DNA from: Candidatus Zhuqueibacterota bacterium
GTDB taxonomy: Bacteria; Zhuqueibacterota; Zhuqueibacteria; Oceanimicrobiales; Oceanimicrobiaceae
DNA length: 64,000 nucleotides
Direction: 5' to 3'
Assembly: GCA_029262055.1 (NCBI GenBank)
Contig: JAJDAD010000049.1
Coordinates: forward strand, 1-64,000
Part shown: positions 42,936-51,232 of the stretch, piece by piece
How the letters are laid out: each line of letters starts with the position of its first letter
How positions within the stretch are numbered: position 1 is the first letter of the stretch
Made by a program: the position numbers and the translations under genes
Notes under the pieces: model-generated
Database searches by the model: none
Told to the model about the DNA's origin: nothing
The model's input: the letters and a program-made list of their open reading frames with translations, nothing else

Positions 42936-43475
42936 ATGGTTAGACGCCGAACCTCCAAAAGAACCGCCTCGAAAAAGAAGTCATCCAGAAAGAGGAAGGG
43001 CGGCAAGAGCTCGCTAAAGGAACGCTTCCTGACCACAGCGATCTGGGGCCTCAGTCTTGTCAATATCATTCTGATTTTCTCTCTGGTCTCGAACTTTGTT
43101 GGCTCGCCTGACGACTCGGGCCTGAGTGCTATCCCTGTGCCTGAACCCACGCAACCGGACGTCGAGGAGAGAATAACTGTTCAGGTGCTCAACGCCTGCG
43201 GAGTCACCGGACTCGCCAGAGAGGTAACCGAGTTTCTGCGCGACAACAATTTCGACGTGGTCGACTTTGGCAACTACACCGATGGCATCAAGCTCGAACG
43301 AACCCTCATCTTTGACCGAACTTCAATGAGCAGCAAAAACGCGTTGAAAGTGGCGCGCGCGCTTGACGTATCCAAGAGCCAGGTAGTGCCGCAGCTAGAG
43401 GACTCGCAGCAGTTAATGGTGACCGTCCTCGTTGGCAAGGACTACCAGAAACTGACGGTGTTTGCCAATAAGTAG
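42936..43475 (+). CDS. Membrane protein with LytR C-terminal domain
   Basis: A 179-residue protein with a very basic N-terminus (MVRRRTSKRTASKKKSSRK), one membrane span (about 33-53, TAIWGLSLVNIILIFSLVSN) and a LytR_C domain (about 80-175) recognised from VQVLNACGVTGLAREVTEFL and the FDRTSMSSKNALKVARAL stretch. The domain occurs alone or attached to LCP ligases, and its function is not established; a cell-wall role is inference. The start is the ATG at 42936 with GAGGA five nt before it. Confidence 0.84.
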   Translation: MVRRRTSKRTASKKKSSRKRKGGKSSLKERFLTTAIWGLSLVNIILIFSLVSNFVGSPDDSGLSAIPVPEPTQPDVEERITVQVLNACGVTGLAREVTEFLRDNNFDVVDFGNYTDGIKLERTLIFDRTSMSSKNALKVARALDVSKSQVVPQLEDSQQLMVTVLVGKDYQKLTVFANK

Positions 43476-43564
43476 AATCCGTTCTTGTTTGTTCGCCAAG
43501 ACTTGTTCCCTCGTGACGCACCTTTAGTTCCTGCCAGTTAGATTTCACTCAACATGGAGTTCAA

Positions 43565-44614
43565 ATGCCGGTTACGACAATAGAGTGGTGCACCGATCAT
43601 ATCCGCATGATTGACCAAACCCGCCTCCCGGACGACCTGGTCCACTTGGAAATCAAAGATCTCGAAGTTCTCGGTGAAGCAATCACGTCGCTGCGCGTCA
43701 GAGGCGCCCCTGCAATCGGTATTGCCGGTGCCTTTGGTATCTTGCTGGGTACGCGGATGTTTACCGGTGATGACCACGCCCGATTTTTTGCACTGCTGGA
43801 AAAGACCGCACAATACCTCAACGGCACGCGTCCAACCGCGGTTAACCTGTCCTGGGCAACCCGAAGAATGCTCCTTGCCGCTAACCGGCACCGCTCAGAG
43901 CCGGTCCGGAAGATTCAGGAACTGCTGGAAGAAGAGGCTCTGCGGATCTGGGAAGAAGATCGCGAAATCTGCAGACGTCTCGGCAGGCATGGCGCTGAAT
44001 TGCTCCGGGACGGAGCGACGGTCCTTACGCACTGCAATACCGGCGCCCTGGCCACTGCCGACTATGGTACGGCATTAGGGGTAGTGTTTTCAGCACACGA
44101 GCAGGGGAAGAAGGTGAGTGTGTATGCGGATGAGACCCGGCCTCTGCTGCAGGGGGCCCGGTTGAACACCTGGGAGTTAATGAATGAAGGGATCGAAGTA
44201 ACCCTGATTTGTGATAATACTGCAGCCTTTGTCATGCAGCAAAAACGCATCGACTGTGTTATTCTCGGCGCCGATCGAATCGCCGCAAATGGTGATACGG
44301 CCAACAAGATTGGCACGTACAGTGTGGCCGTTATCGCTGAGAAGCACGGCGTGCCGTTCTATGTGGCCGCGCCCTTTTCAACCATTGATTTCAGCCTCAG
44401 CAACGGATCACAAATCCCTATCGAAGAGCGGGCAGCAGAGGAGGTCACGGAAGGTTTCGGCAGACGGACCGCAGCTCCCGGGACAAAGGTCTACAGCCCC
44501 GCCTTTGATGTGACTCCTGCGGATTTGATTACGGCGATTATTACCGAAGAGGGCGTGGTCCAGCCTCCGTTTGACCTTAACCTAAAAACGGCACGCCCGG
44601 CAAGTTCAGAATGA
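43565..44614 (+). CDS. mtnA: S-methyl-5-thioribose-1-phosphate isomerase
   Basis: Methionine-salvage enzyme that isomerises methylthioribose-1-phosphate to the ribulose form. The 349-residue protein has RVRGAPAIGIAGAFG (45-58), the catalytic Cys157 in THCNTGALATADYGTA, and Asp237 in ILGADRIAANGDTANKIGTY. These separate it from ribose-1,5-bisphosphate isomerase and eIF2B subunits. The start ATG has GGAG at 5-nt spacing. Its stop overlaps the start of a TPR lipoprotein gene. No other salvage gene is in the window. Confidence 0.95.
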   Translation: MPVTTIEWCTDHIRMIDQTRLPDDLVHLEIKDLEVLGEAITSLRVRGAPAIGIAGAFGILLGTRMFTGDDHARFFALLEKTAQYLNGTRPTAVNLSWATRRMLLAANRHRSEPVRKIQELLEEEALRIWEEDREICRRLGRHGAELLRDGATVLTHCNTGALATADYGTALGVVFSAHEQGKKVSVYADETRPLLQGARLNTWELMNEGIEVTLICDNTAAFVMQQKRIDCVILGADRIAANGDTANKIGTYSVAVIAEKHGVPFYVAAPFSTIDFSLSNGSQIPIEERAAEEVTEGFGRRTAAPGTKVYSPAFDVTPADLITAIITEEGVVQPPFDLNLKTARPASSE

Positions 44615-45735
44615 CCTCGCGAATGCGCAAGACCTTCGCTGCGGGCAGCCTGATGGCAGCGGCTTTGCTCCTCCTGGCCTGCCAGCCCAAGGAAATCACC
44701 TCTGCCAAGATTTACATGCAGGGTGGCCGGTGGAGCGAGGCGCAGGAGCAGTTGGAAATGGCCGTCAAACAGCACCCCCGCAACCCGGAAGCGCACTATC
44801 TGCTGGGACGCGCATACGGCCAAAGAGCTCGTTACGACGACATGAATCAGGAATACGACACAGCATTGGCGCTCTCGGATGACTTCCGCGAGGCCGTCAA
44901 CTCGGACCGGGAGCTGTACTGGATCGAAAAATATAACAAGGGCCTTGCTGCCCTTGACCAGAGAAAATATGACCAGGCGGAGCATTGGTTCAGGACCGCT
45001 ATCAGAATCATCCCCACAAGGTACGAAGCGTACAAAAAACTGGCGGGCACATATTTAGACGACGAAAAGCCGGATGAAGCGGCCACGCTCTACGCTACAC
45101 TGCTCGACAAAGATCCGGAAAATGTCGAGCTGCTCCTCACGACCGCTAACATACATTACAGCCAGAAGCAGTATAGAAAAGCTATCCCACTTTTGATCCG
45201 TGTGTCAGAAATATCTCCAAATCACAGGGATGCTCTGGCCAACCTTGCTTTTTCACATGATGCTCTTGGCCAGACCGAGCACGCCGGCCGGGCATACGAA
45301 CAAGCAATTGCCGCCAACCCAAACGACCAGGATCTCATCTTCTTATTCGCAGCGCACCATTATAGAAAGCAGGACTTCACACGCGCCATAGAACTGTTTC
45401 AACAGGTGCTGGACCTTTCTCCGAATGAATTCGTGGCGATCTCAAATATCGGCAATGCATATTTGGGCCTGGCGGAGAAACTGCGCACTCAACTCCCAAA
45501 ACCCGATAGTATCGAAGTAACCCGCGAAAGCCTCCTGGATCTGAAAACCCAGGTGATTCTCAATTTCAAGCATGCCATTCCGTTCCTGGAGAAATCATTG
45601 CTGATGCAACCGGACCACCCAAACCTTTGGCGCAATCTGGGCGTGGCCTATTTCAACACGGGGAAGGTAACAGAAGGGGAACGCGCCTTTGCAAAAGCGG
45701 AAGAGCTGAGTTTGCAACCCGCCACAGAGAATTAA
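44611..45735 (+). CDS. TPR-repeat lipoprotein
   Basis: A 374-residue lipoprotein: MRKTFAAGSLMAAALLLLAC gives a lipobox with Cys24. It then carries about eight tetratricopeptide repeats (for example GGRWSEAQEQLEMAVKQHPR, DRKYDQ-like AEHWFRTAIRIIP, RKAIPLLIRVSEISPNHRDA, TRAIELFQQVLDLSPNE), with a final repeat NLWRNLGVAYFNTGKVTEGE. TPR lipoproteins of this size act as scaffolds for outer-membrane or secretion complexes; no partner can be named. The 4-nt overlap with mtnA implies coupled translation, although the functions seem unrelated. Confidence 0.9.
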   Translation: MTSRMRKTFAAGSLMAAALLLLACQPKEITSAKIYMQGGRWSEAQEQLEMAVKQHPRNPEAHYLLGRAYGQRARYDDMNQEYDTALALSDDFREAVNSDRELYWIEKYNKGLAALDQRKYDQAEHWFRTAIRIIPTRYEAYKKLAGTYLDDEKPDEAATLYATLLDKDPENVELLLTTANIHYSQKQYRKAIPLLIRVSEISPNHRDALANLAFSHDALGQTEHAGRAYEQAIAANPNDQDLIFLFAAHHYRKQDFTRAIELFQQVLDLSPNEFVAISNIGNAYLGLAEKLRTQLPKPDSIEVTRESLLDLKTQVILNFKHAIPFLEKSLLMQPDHPNLWRNLGVAYFNTGKVTEGERAFAKAEELSLQPATEN

Positions 45736-45792
45736 GCGATACGAATCCGCGACAAGCGAACTGGCGGTTGGTCCATTCCGGGCTTAGTGCAA

Positions 45793-46719
45793 TCAATCTG
45801 CCCCAAAGAAATTGGTGAACGCAGGACCGAACGGTTGGTATTGGATTTTAGCCGGCCTCTTTAGCTTATTTTCCAGTTTCCGCAAGTCCGAGCGGCCTTT
45901 AGGAAGCCCCTTATTCATGTGTCCGTTCGGCGTCACTGTCACTGTCGTATTTACCTTAAAGATCCCCTTCTTGCTACGCACGCGTGAAACGAGCAGACCA
46001 TCCGGCGCCAGCGCCATAGCCGATCGCACGACATGACCGTCGCCGATTAGTTTGAAAAGCAAGCCGAGTGCACCGGTCGTCGGTCGCCCAGTAAGACCCC
46101 GAATCTCATCGTAAACCACCACATCACCGAAGTCGAGTAACCGGTAAGTTATGACACGATGGTTGGTAACCCGCAGCCGCGGCACAGCAAGGGTATCTAC
46201 CATACTGTAGGTATCGGCCAGCCCCCGCTCCTTCGGCCAGGCGACACGGATACTTAGCGCCATCTCAGGCGGGTCGTCCCCAGCTATTTTCGCAATAACC
46301 CGTTCGTAGCGATAGTCAATGATCTGGTCCTGTCGATGCTCGTACGCGAGTCGGGAGGCAAGTGGCATCTCCGAAAACGGCAGGCCCGTCCTTTCCGAGA
46401 AAGCGTTGAACCATTCCATGTGGCTGATCAGCAGAGGCACCTGGTTGCTATCCTGTCCTGCCGCCTCTTTTGCTAGTCGCAAAATGACGCTGGCCTGAAA
46501 GCGTGCCACATTCGTCGTTGCCAGCAGATCATACCCCTCTTCCAGCGCCATCGCGGCCACCAGTTCACTCTGACTCACTCGCCGGAAAGGTGCACCGACA
46601 GGATCCCTGGCGCCTTCGGTGGCAAGGCTCACAAGAGAAAGTCCGACGAGGAATACGGCCCCAAGAAACCGGCCTGGGGAGCCAGCCCTAGTTCGTTGAA
46701 AGTCATACAATGCGAACAT
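45793..46719 (-). CDS. Exported protein of unknown function
   Basis: A 308-residue protein with a hydrophobic N-terminal segment (FLGAVFLVGLSLVSLAT), probably a signal peptide. The rest is mixed alpha/beta without a domain I recognise. Notable stretches are LLATTNVARFQASVILRLAK and a central segment YRYERVIAKIAGDDPPEMAL. The C-terminal third is basic. The ATG at 46719 is used because it lies 13 nt after the phosphatidyltransferase stop; upstream in-frame starts overlap that gene. Its 3' end converges with the TPR lipoprotein gene 57 nt away. Confidence 0.7.
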   Translation of the reverse strand: MFALYDFQRTRAGSPGRFLGAVFLVGLSLVSLATEGARDPVGAPFRRVSQSELVAAMALEEGYDLLATTNVARFQASVILRLAKEAAGQDSNQVPLLISHMEWFNAFSERTGLPFSEMPLASRLAYEHRQDQIIDYRYERVIAKIAGDDPPEMALSIRVAWPKERGLADTYSMVDTLAVPRLRVTNHRVITYRLLDFGDVVVYDEIRGLTGRPTTGALGLLFKLIGDGHVVRSAMALAPDGLLVSRVRSKKGIFKVNTTVTVTPNGHMNKGLPKGRSDLRKLENKLKRPAKIQYQPFGPAFTNFFGAD

Positions 46720-46732
46720 GTTACGCTCGGTC

Positions 46733-47398
46733 CTATTCTTGCGCCGCCAATTCAACCGCCTGGCGCATACCCGAAATCAAATAAGTCCCAATCAGAAGCA
46801 CGCCGGTCACAAGCACGACAAAGTCGTAGATGGTAACTCCCAGAAGCGGTACCTTTATTTCCGGTATCCCCACAAAGAAGAAGGCGGCGTTGACGATGAT
46901 TGCAAAAACTCTGGCCTCAGTTGGGCCAAAGCCCGCGTAGGATATTCTGAAAATACCACGAACATAGATAGTTATGTAGGTATGAATCGATACCAGGAAA
47001 TAGCCCACCAGCAGGAACAGGGCGAATTTGAGGCCAACATAAGGCGACAACCCCAGCCCGAGCATAATCACGAACTGGGTGAACGCATCCACGGTGTGGT
47101 CGATGAAGTATCCGAACTTGGGTCGCTCAATCTTGCGATAACGCGCCAAAGATCCGTCAAGGCTGTCACCGAACCAATTCAACACAAACCCGAAACTCGC
47201 CAGCCATAGAAAACTGGCGTTGAAATTTGTTTGCCAGTAGCTAAAGCCGATTAGGATGGAAGCAAGAAAACTCACCGCCGTCAAGCTGTCCGGGGTCACC
47301 CAATCCGGCAGGCGTGCAACGAGCCATTGAATAAGGGGGCGCTCTAGTGGACCCAGGAGAATATCGTTGACTCTCTGATGTTCATTTTTTTTCGCCAT
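46733..47398 (-). CDS. CDP-alcohol phosphatidyltransferase family protein
   Basis: An integral membrane enzyme of 221 residues joining a CDP-activated lipid to an alcohol. The family signature is complete in FGDSLDGSLARYRKIERP and FGYFIDHTVDAFTQ (Asp, Asp-Gly, Ala-Arg, Gly, Asp, Asp). A GFGPTEARVF segment later in the protein resembles the GPTE/LR motif of inositol- and archaetidyl-type members more than PgsA, which is a separate gene here. The head group is unknown. The ATG at 47398 follows AGGA. Confidence 0.88.
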   Translation of the reverse strand: MAKKNEHQRVNDILLGPLERPLIQWLVARLPDWVTPDSLTAVSFLASILIGFSYWQTNFNASFLWLASFGFVLNWFGDSLDGSLARYRKIERPKFGYFIDHTVDAFTQFVIMLGLGLSPYVGLKFALFLLVGYFLVSIHTYITIYVRGIFRISYAGFGPTEARVFAIIVNAAFFFVGIPEIKVPLLGVTIYDFVVLVTGVLLIGTYLISGMRQAVELAAQE

Positions 47399-47417
47399 GA
47401 TCGGTTTTCCTAAAAAG

Positions 47418-47996
47418 TCAGTCAAGAGAATACGAGAAATGGACTTGCAGCGACCTCAGGCCGGGGCCCGGCCCCCAAATAATGCCGAGCTTCCTGCGGT
47501 GCAATTCGCGCGCGGATGTCCTGAGACTTAAGAATCCTTGAATCACACTCCACGTAATCAGAGCACTGCCAATGGCTACACCCGAGTAGAGCCCTCGCTC
47601 TACTTCCGCATCTGATGGACAGTCGTATTCGCACAGCCCGCTCAGGTCTGCTCCTAGGGCGGCACCAAAAACTGCCGCCGCGCTAAATGCCCTTATTAAG
47701 AACCCTGTAATCGCCCGCTGCCGGTTTTCGAGATAAATATGGCCCGCGGAAGGTCCGACTAATAGGCCATAACCGAGTAGCAGGCCACCGGTTGTTTGCA
47801 GGTCGCCATGCTCGGCAGCAACGAGCAGGAAGCCGGCAGCCAAGGGCGCAGCCGTGTGAAACAGAGAGGTCTGGACCGCCTTCTGGTAGTATTGTTTTTC
47901 TGTCGCCGACAGCCCCGTCAAAGTCTTGGGCTGTTCCCACGCAAGAAGGTCGTTAGGTAGAAAGAGGAAGCAACAGAGAATAATTGCGGTCAGCAT
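47418..47996 (-). CDS. Membrane protein of unknown function
   Basis: A 192-residue protein with an N-terminal signal or anchor (MLTAIILCCFLFLPNDLLAW) and three or four further hydrophobic segments, several Gly/Ala-rich (TGGLLLGYGLLVGPSAGHIY, RAFSAAAVFGAALGADLSG). It ends in a strand-like LRSLQVHFSYSL. No family recognised. Start ATG with a GAGGTGA ribosome site. It lies 19 nt upstream of the phosphatidyltransferase start. Confidence 0.72.
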   Translation of the reverse strand: MLTAIILCCFLFLPNDLLAWEQPKTLTGLSATEKQYYQKAVQTSLFHTAAPLAAGFLLVAAEHGDLQTTGGLLLGYGLLVGPSAGHIYLENRQRAITGFLIRAFSAAAVFGAALGADLSGLCEYDCPSDAEVERGLYSGVAIGSALITWSVIQGFLSLRTSARELHRRKLGIIWGPGPGLRSLQVHFSYSLD

Positions 47997-48140
47997 GATT
48001 ACTTCACCTCACACAGCTCGGGTAAAGAACCCCCCGCTGCGGTTGCCCGGTTCGCCACAAACATGGTTGCTGAGAAGTAAAAATCAACAGCACCCGTTTT
48101 ATTCCTTTTCCGTCAAATTTGACCATGAAGGTTACTCATA

Positions 48141-48659
48141 TCAATTCGTGTCCGGCTTTTTATTCAAGAGATAGTGGTTTGGCTTCTTTGCAGAAGCGCC
48201 GCCTATAGCGCCAATGATCGCACCGGGTATAGACAGAGCTACTCCAAGCAACACCGCTGTCTCCTCCCTATCAAAGCATATCTCGCCCGTATCCTCAATA
48301 CAATCCTGGCCGGTCAGGGAACCGATGACAGCACCTGAGACAACACCAATCGTGAAGCCAAGCAGCATGCCGTCCACGGTCCGCCGTCTGGCAACTGTTA
48401 TTCTATCTATTTCGGAGGTCGCAAGAGCCGTTATGTCGCCGCTCCTTGCATCTCGCCAGACGGTCGAGTCTTGCTCGATTCGGATTTTGTTTCCGAAAGA
48501 AGTTGCCCCGTCAGAAGCCAAAATTTCCACAGTCCTACCGGCGAATTTCGCGGTCAGCTTTTCGTAGGTTAGACTGGGAGAATCATAAACCCGAACTGTG
48601 CGGGCACAATTGACCTGAAAACTCAATATCGCCAGGTACAAGAGGAGCCTAAATTTCAT
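48141..48659 (-). CDS. Probable lipoprotein with glycine-zipper segments
   Basis: A 172-residue protein: MKFRLLLYLAILSFQVNC is a lipoprotein-type signal with Cys18. A strand-rich middle (KIRIEQDSTVWRDARSGDIT, EIDRITVARRRTVDG) is followed by two Gly/Ala-rich hydrophobic segments (GFTIGVVSGAVIGSLTG and LLGVALSIPGAIIGAIGGAS) of glycine-zipper type. A Cys-containing acidic loop (QDCIEDTGEICFDREE) may form a disulfide. The ATG at 48659 has GGAG at 7-nt spacing. Function unknown. It may share a transcript with the gene at 48700. Confidence 0.75.
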   Translation of the reverse strand: MKFRLLLYLAILSFQVNCARTVRVYDSPSLTYEKLTAKFAGRTVEILASDGATSFGNKIRIEQDSTVWRDARSGDITALATSEIDRITVARRRTVDGMLLGFTIGVVSGAVIGSLTGQDCIEDTGEICFDREETAVLLGVALSIPGAIIGAIGGASAKKPNHYLLNKKPDTN

Positions 48660-48699
48660 AAGGTATCTCCGACGCAAGGAGGAATAATTTCAGACCTCA

Positions 48700-49872
48700 T
48701 TACAATCTCCCAAAGCTCAGAGAAAAGTCCAGCCACGGAATGAAGGGGAACCCCTCAAATTCATCGATCAGTTCCGGAATGGTGAAGAAGCCCAGTCCGA
48801 CCGTCATTCTCTCCGAAATAAAACGAAACCCGCCGGACACCAGCAACAGGCTCTCCCCATCACCGACGAATAGCCAGTTTTCACTGATCAGCTTCAGGCC
48901 TTCGGAAACCTGCTTCTCACCACCAACCAGAAAAGCCGCAAGATCTTCTGTGCCGTGGTCGAGGTCGAACGGAATTGCCGCACCCAGGGTAATACCACCG
49001 GCGGCACTACCAGTGGAAACAGCAGTGTACACAGCGCCAAACCCGCCTTCCTCCGGGACACCCATGTACAGCATGCCCGCGGCCACATCTACGCCCGGGC
49101 CGTGATAGAGCCGTACCTTGGGCGAAATGTAGCCCAGTTGTGAATCTGCAAAAGGAATAATAGATATGCCGCCGCCAACCATGAACTGGTCGGTCAACCC
49201 AACCGCCACTGTGGGGAACAGGATGTAGAAATCTGAAAAATGGCCCTCACCACGCTTGAGCGTTCGCCCGGTTGGGCCGAAGAACAGACGAACCTGGTTA
49301 GGATCTTGCCGAAAAAAGTTCTTCCCGTCCACTCTGGCCAGGCGTCGGCGAACCGTGTAGATCTGTTCGTCCAAAATGTCAAGCCGTGCACCACCTGCTG
49401 TAACAAATGACATGCTGCCGGCTGACAGACTCGCCACTGTGCCAACCAGCACGGAACGATCCATGAGCTCCACTTCGATCGGGGCTTCCAGGTTTAGCTT
49501 GAACACCTCCGCGATCGAAAATACCGGAGAGCCGAACTGTGCGTTGCCGTCTTCTTGCAAGCGCTTGTGGCGGGCCGCAACCTTCTTTCGTATCTGATCA
49601 AATCTAAACTTCCTTATCTTTTCAGTCAGCAGCCAGGGGCGGCCCTCGAGCTCCCCGACAATGTGAAGCATCCACGACTCCTTTCCAACCCGGTAAAGAC
49701 GGGCTGCCTGGAAGCCGGTCGTGGGCTCGAAAACAAAAAGGGCGTAGTTCTCCACAGAATCCAGAACCGTCTCGACGCTGGCATGCAGCGGCTCAATACT
49801 ATGCCGGCGCTCTCCGGCAACCAAAGCCACTGCGGGCAAAAGCACTAACCACACGACATAACTTTTCTTCAT
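48700..49872 (-). CDS. Exported protein of unknown function, barrel-like C-terminal half
   Basis: A 390-residue protein with a signal peptide (MKKSYVVWLVLLPAVALVAG). An N-terminal domain (30-200) includes a small-beta LSm/Tudor-like stretch (IEVELMDRSVLVGTVASL). The second half (210-390) alternates Gly-rich strands (VAVGLTDQFMVGGGISIIPF, VDVAAGMLYMGVPEEGGFGA) and ends LDFSLSFGRL, as outer-membrane barrels do. No named family. A possible promoter lies at 49938-49965. Confidence 0.72.
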   Translation of the reverse strand: MKKSYVVWLVLLPAVALVAGERRHSIEPLHASVETVLDSVENYALFVFEPTTGFQAARLYRVGKESWMLHIVGELEGRPWLLTEKIRKFRFDQIRKKVAARHKRLQEDGNAQFGSPVFSIAEVFKLNLEAPIEVELMDRSVLVGTVASLSAGSMSFVTAGGARLDILDEQIYTVRRRLARVDGKNFFRQDPNQVRLFFGPTGRTLKRGEGHFSDFYILFPTVAVGLTDQFMVGGGISIIPFADSQLGYISPKVRLYHGPGVDVAAGMLYMGVPEEGGFGAVYTAVSTGSAAGGITLGAAIPFDLDHGTEDLAAFLVGGEKQVSEGLKLISENWLFVGDGESLLLVSGGFRFISERMTVGLGFFTIPELIDEFEGFPFIPWLDFSLSFGRL

Positions 49873-49937
49873 TTCATCTCTCCGCTATCTTGCGATTGTT
49901 GACACTTGCGGTAAAGCAATCGTTGTACCATGGAATC

Positions 49938-49965
49938 ATAATAGCCGTAACTCGTCTACAGACAA
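49938..49965 (-). promoter_or_regulatory. Possible promoter of the exported-protein genes at 48.1-49.9 kb
   Basis: Minus strand: TTGTCT (49960-49965), 16 nt, TATTAT (49938-49943), 66 nt before the ATG at 49872. Confidence 0.45.
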
Positions 49966-50399
49966 GCTGTTATGCACAATGCAGACACTGCCTGAAATAC
50001 TGCTAGCTGTGAATTCTATTCCGGCCTGATGATACTTGCTTCACAGTTGACAGCCTTGGTGAGCGGGTTTCTCATTAAGTGAGCAGAAACGGAGACGGGA
50101 CTCCGGAAGGGGATTCTGTGGAGATGACCAGCGGGAATCCGGACTCTACTGGGAGCGAGAACCCGATACCGTCAGATCAGGACTAAGGAGGCTGCCTTAC
50201 CTAAAGAGGTCCGTGGCATGAACGTAACTCGACATTCATGTCGGTCCTTTGGGACAACCTCTTTGGGGACGACAATCGTGTTCCGGTTCCGGAAACAGGC
50301 AAATCTCGCGACACTTTGCGGCGCAAGCCCGCACTCCTGGCGCTGCCGCAAAACGCTCCCGCCATGACAACTCTGGAAGCCCGGGATCTTTTTTACTCC
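49966..50399. other. 0.43 kb stretch without a supported gene
   Basis: A 67-codon plus-strand reading frame from 50238 has no ribosome site, no recognisable family and overlaps the 3' end of the minus-strand gene at 50400, so it is not called. The stretch 50080-50190 is rich in short complementary words (for example CCGGAAGGGGATTC and GAATCCGG), compatible with a structured RNA or a decayed gene. Nothing firm can be said. Confidence 0.3.
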
Positions 50400-51194
50400 T
50401 TATGCGTGCGCCTTCTTTTCGCGCAGCAATTTTCTTACTGAAATTACCGTTTCCTCAGCATCATCAGTCGGAATGACACCGCCTCCGGCGCATTCTATCA
50501 GCCCCGGATCCTTTAGCACCATTTCGACTGAACATCCGCCGGAGGTCATGAGAACGAAAGTCTCGGCGGCGGCAAAACGGAGCTCCCCCTCCACCAGTAG
50601 TCTCTTAAGCCTGCTGGCCGACAACCCGTGGACGTCCAGCATGGCCTTGTCCCAGGTCAGGGACTTACACCTGGTCGAAACAGAAACCACATCCTGGTAA
50701 AAGTACTCGTACGTACTTTCCCTGATCGGCTTGCCGGTCAGCAGGTCGTAGGCACATTGGTAGGAGACGATCTGATTGGGAGTAAAATTGATGATGGTCA
50801 CCCCTACCGGAGTAAATCGAACGACCCGATCCCGTCCTTTCCGAATACCGGCCGTCGCGCCCGAAATGTCCCAAAACCTGGGGCCACGAATGACACGGTT
50901 CTTCTGGACCAACTCGCTTTCCGAGAGTCCAGTCGCAGCGAGTGCCCGCTTCTCCAGATCTTGCATGCCACTGTTCAACAACGCATCCATTTCAGCATCC
51001 GCCGGGCGGCGGAGCCAAAGGATCAACGCCCCAATCCCCCACAATAAAAGGACAACGCCGGTGGCCATTGCGCCCCCGATCGGCTCATCCCACGCCGCCA
51101 GCAATAAGAGCACGCCGAACAGAACAAAAACTACCGCCCATACCGGAAATTTCTTGAAATATCTTCTAATTCGTTTTGGTTTTCTTTTGTCCAT
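50400..51194 (-). CDS. Membrane protein of unknown function
   Basis: A 264-residue protein with a basic N-terminus (MDKRKPKRIRRYFKKFP), two membrane spans (about 18-37 and 41-60: WAVVFVLFGVLLLLAAW and GVVLLLWGIGALILW), and a cytoplasmic domain of about 200 residues that is strand-rich (VVRFTPVGVTIINFTPNQIV, FYQDVVSVSTRCKSL), somewhat like a bacterial PH domain. No name is proposed. The ATG at 51194 follows a perfect AAGGAGGA. It starts 39 nt after the PP2C phosphatase gene and is probably co-transcribed with it. Confidence 0.75.
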   Translation of the reverse strand: MDKRKPKRIRRYFKKFPVWAVVFVLFGVLLLLAAWDEPIGGAMATGVVLLLWGIGALILWLRRPADAEMDALLNSGMQDLEKRALAATGLSESELVQKNRVIRGPRFWDISGATAGIRKGRDRVVRFTPVGVTIINFTPNQIVSYQCAYDLLTGKPIRESTYEYFYQDVVSVSTRCKSLTWDKAMLDVHGLSASRLKRLLVEGELRFAAAETFVLMTSGGCSVEMVLKDPGLIECAGGGVIPTDDAEETVISVRKLLREKKAHA

Positions 51195-51232
51195 GCGATC
51201 CTCCTTAACTTTGATCTCCGCTTCCCCGAAGC

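Noticed and set aside
50041-50075. Plus-strand promoter beginning TTGACA near 50046
   Set aside because: No acceptable -10 at 16-18 nt spacing and no supported plus-strand gene downstream.
50238-50441. 67-codon plus-strand reading frame
   Set aside because: No ribosome site, no family, and overlap with the 3' end of a supported minus-strand gene.
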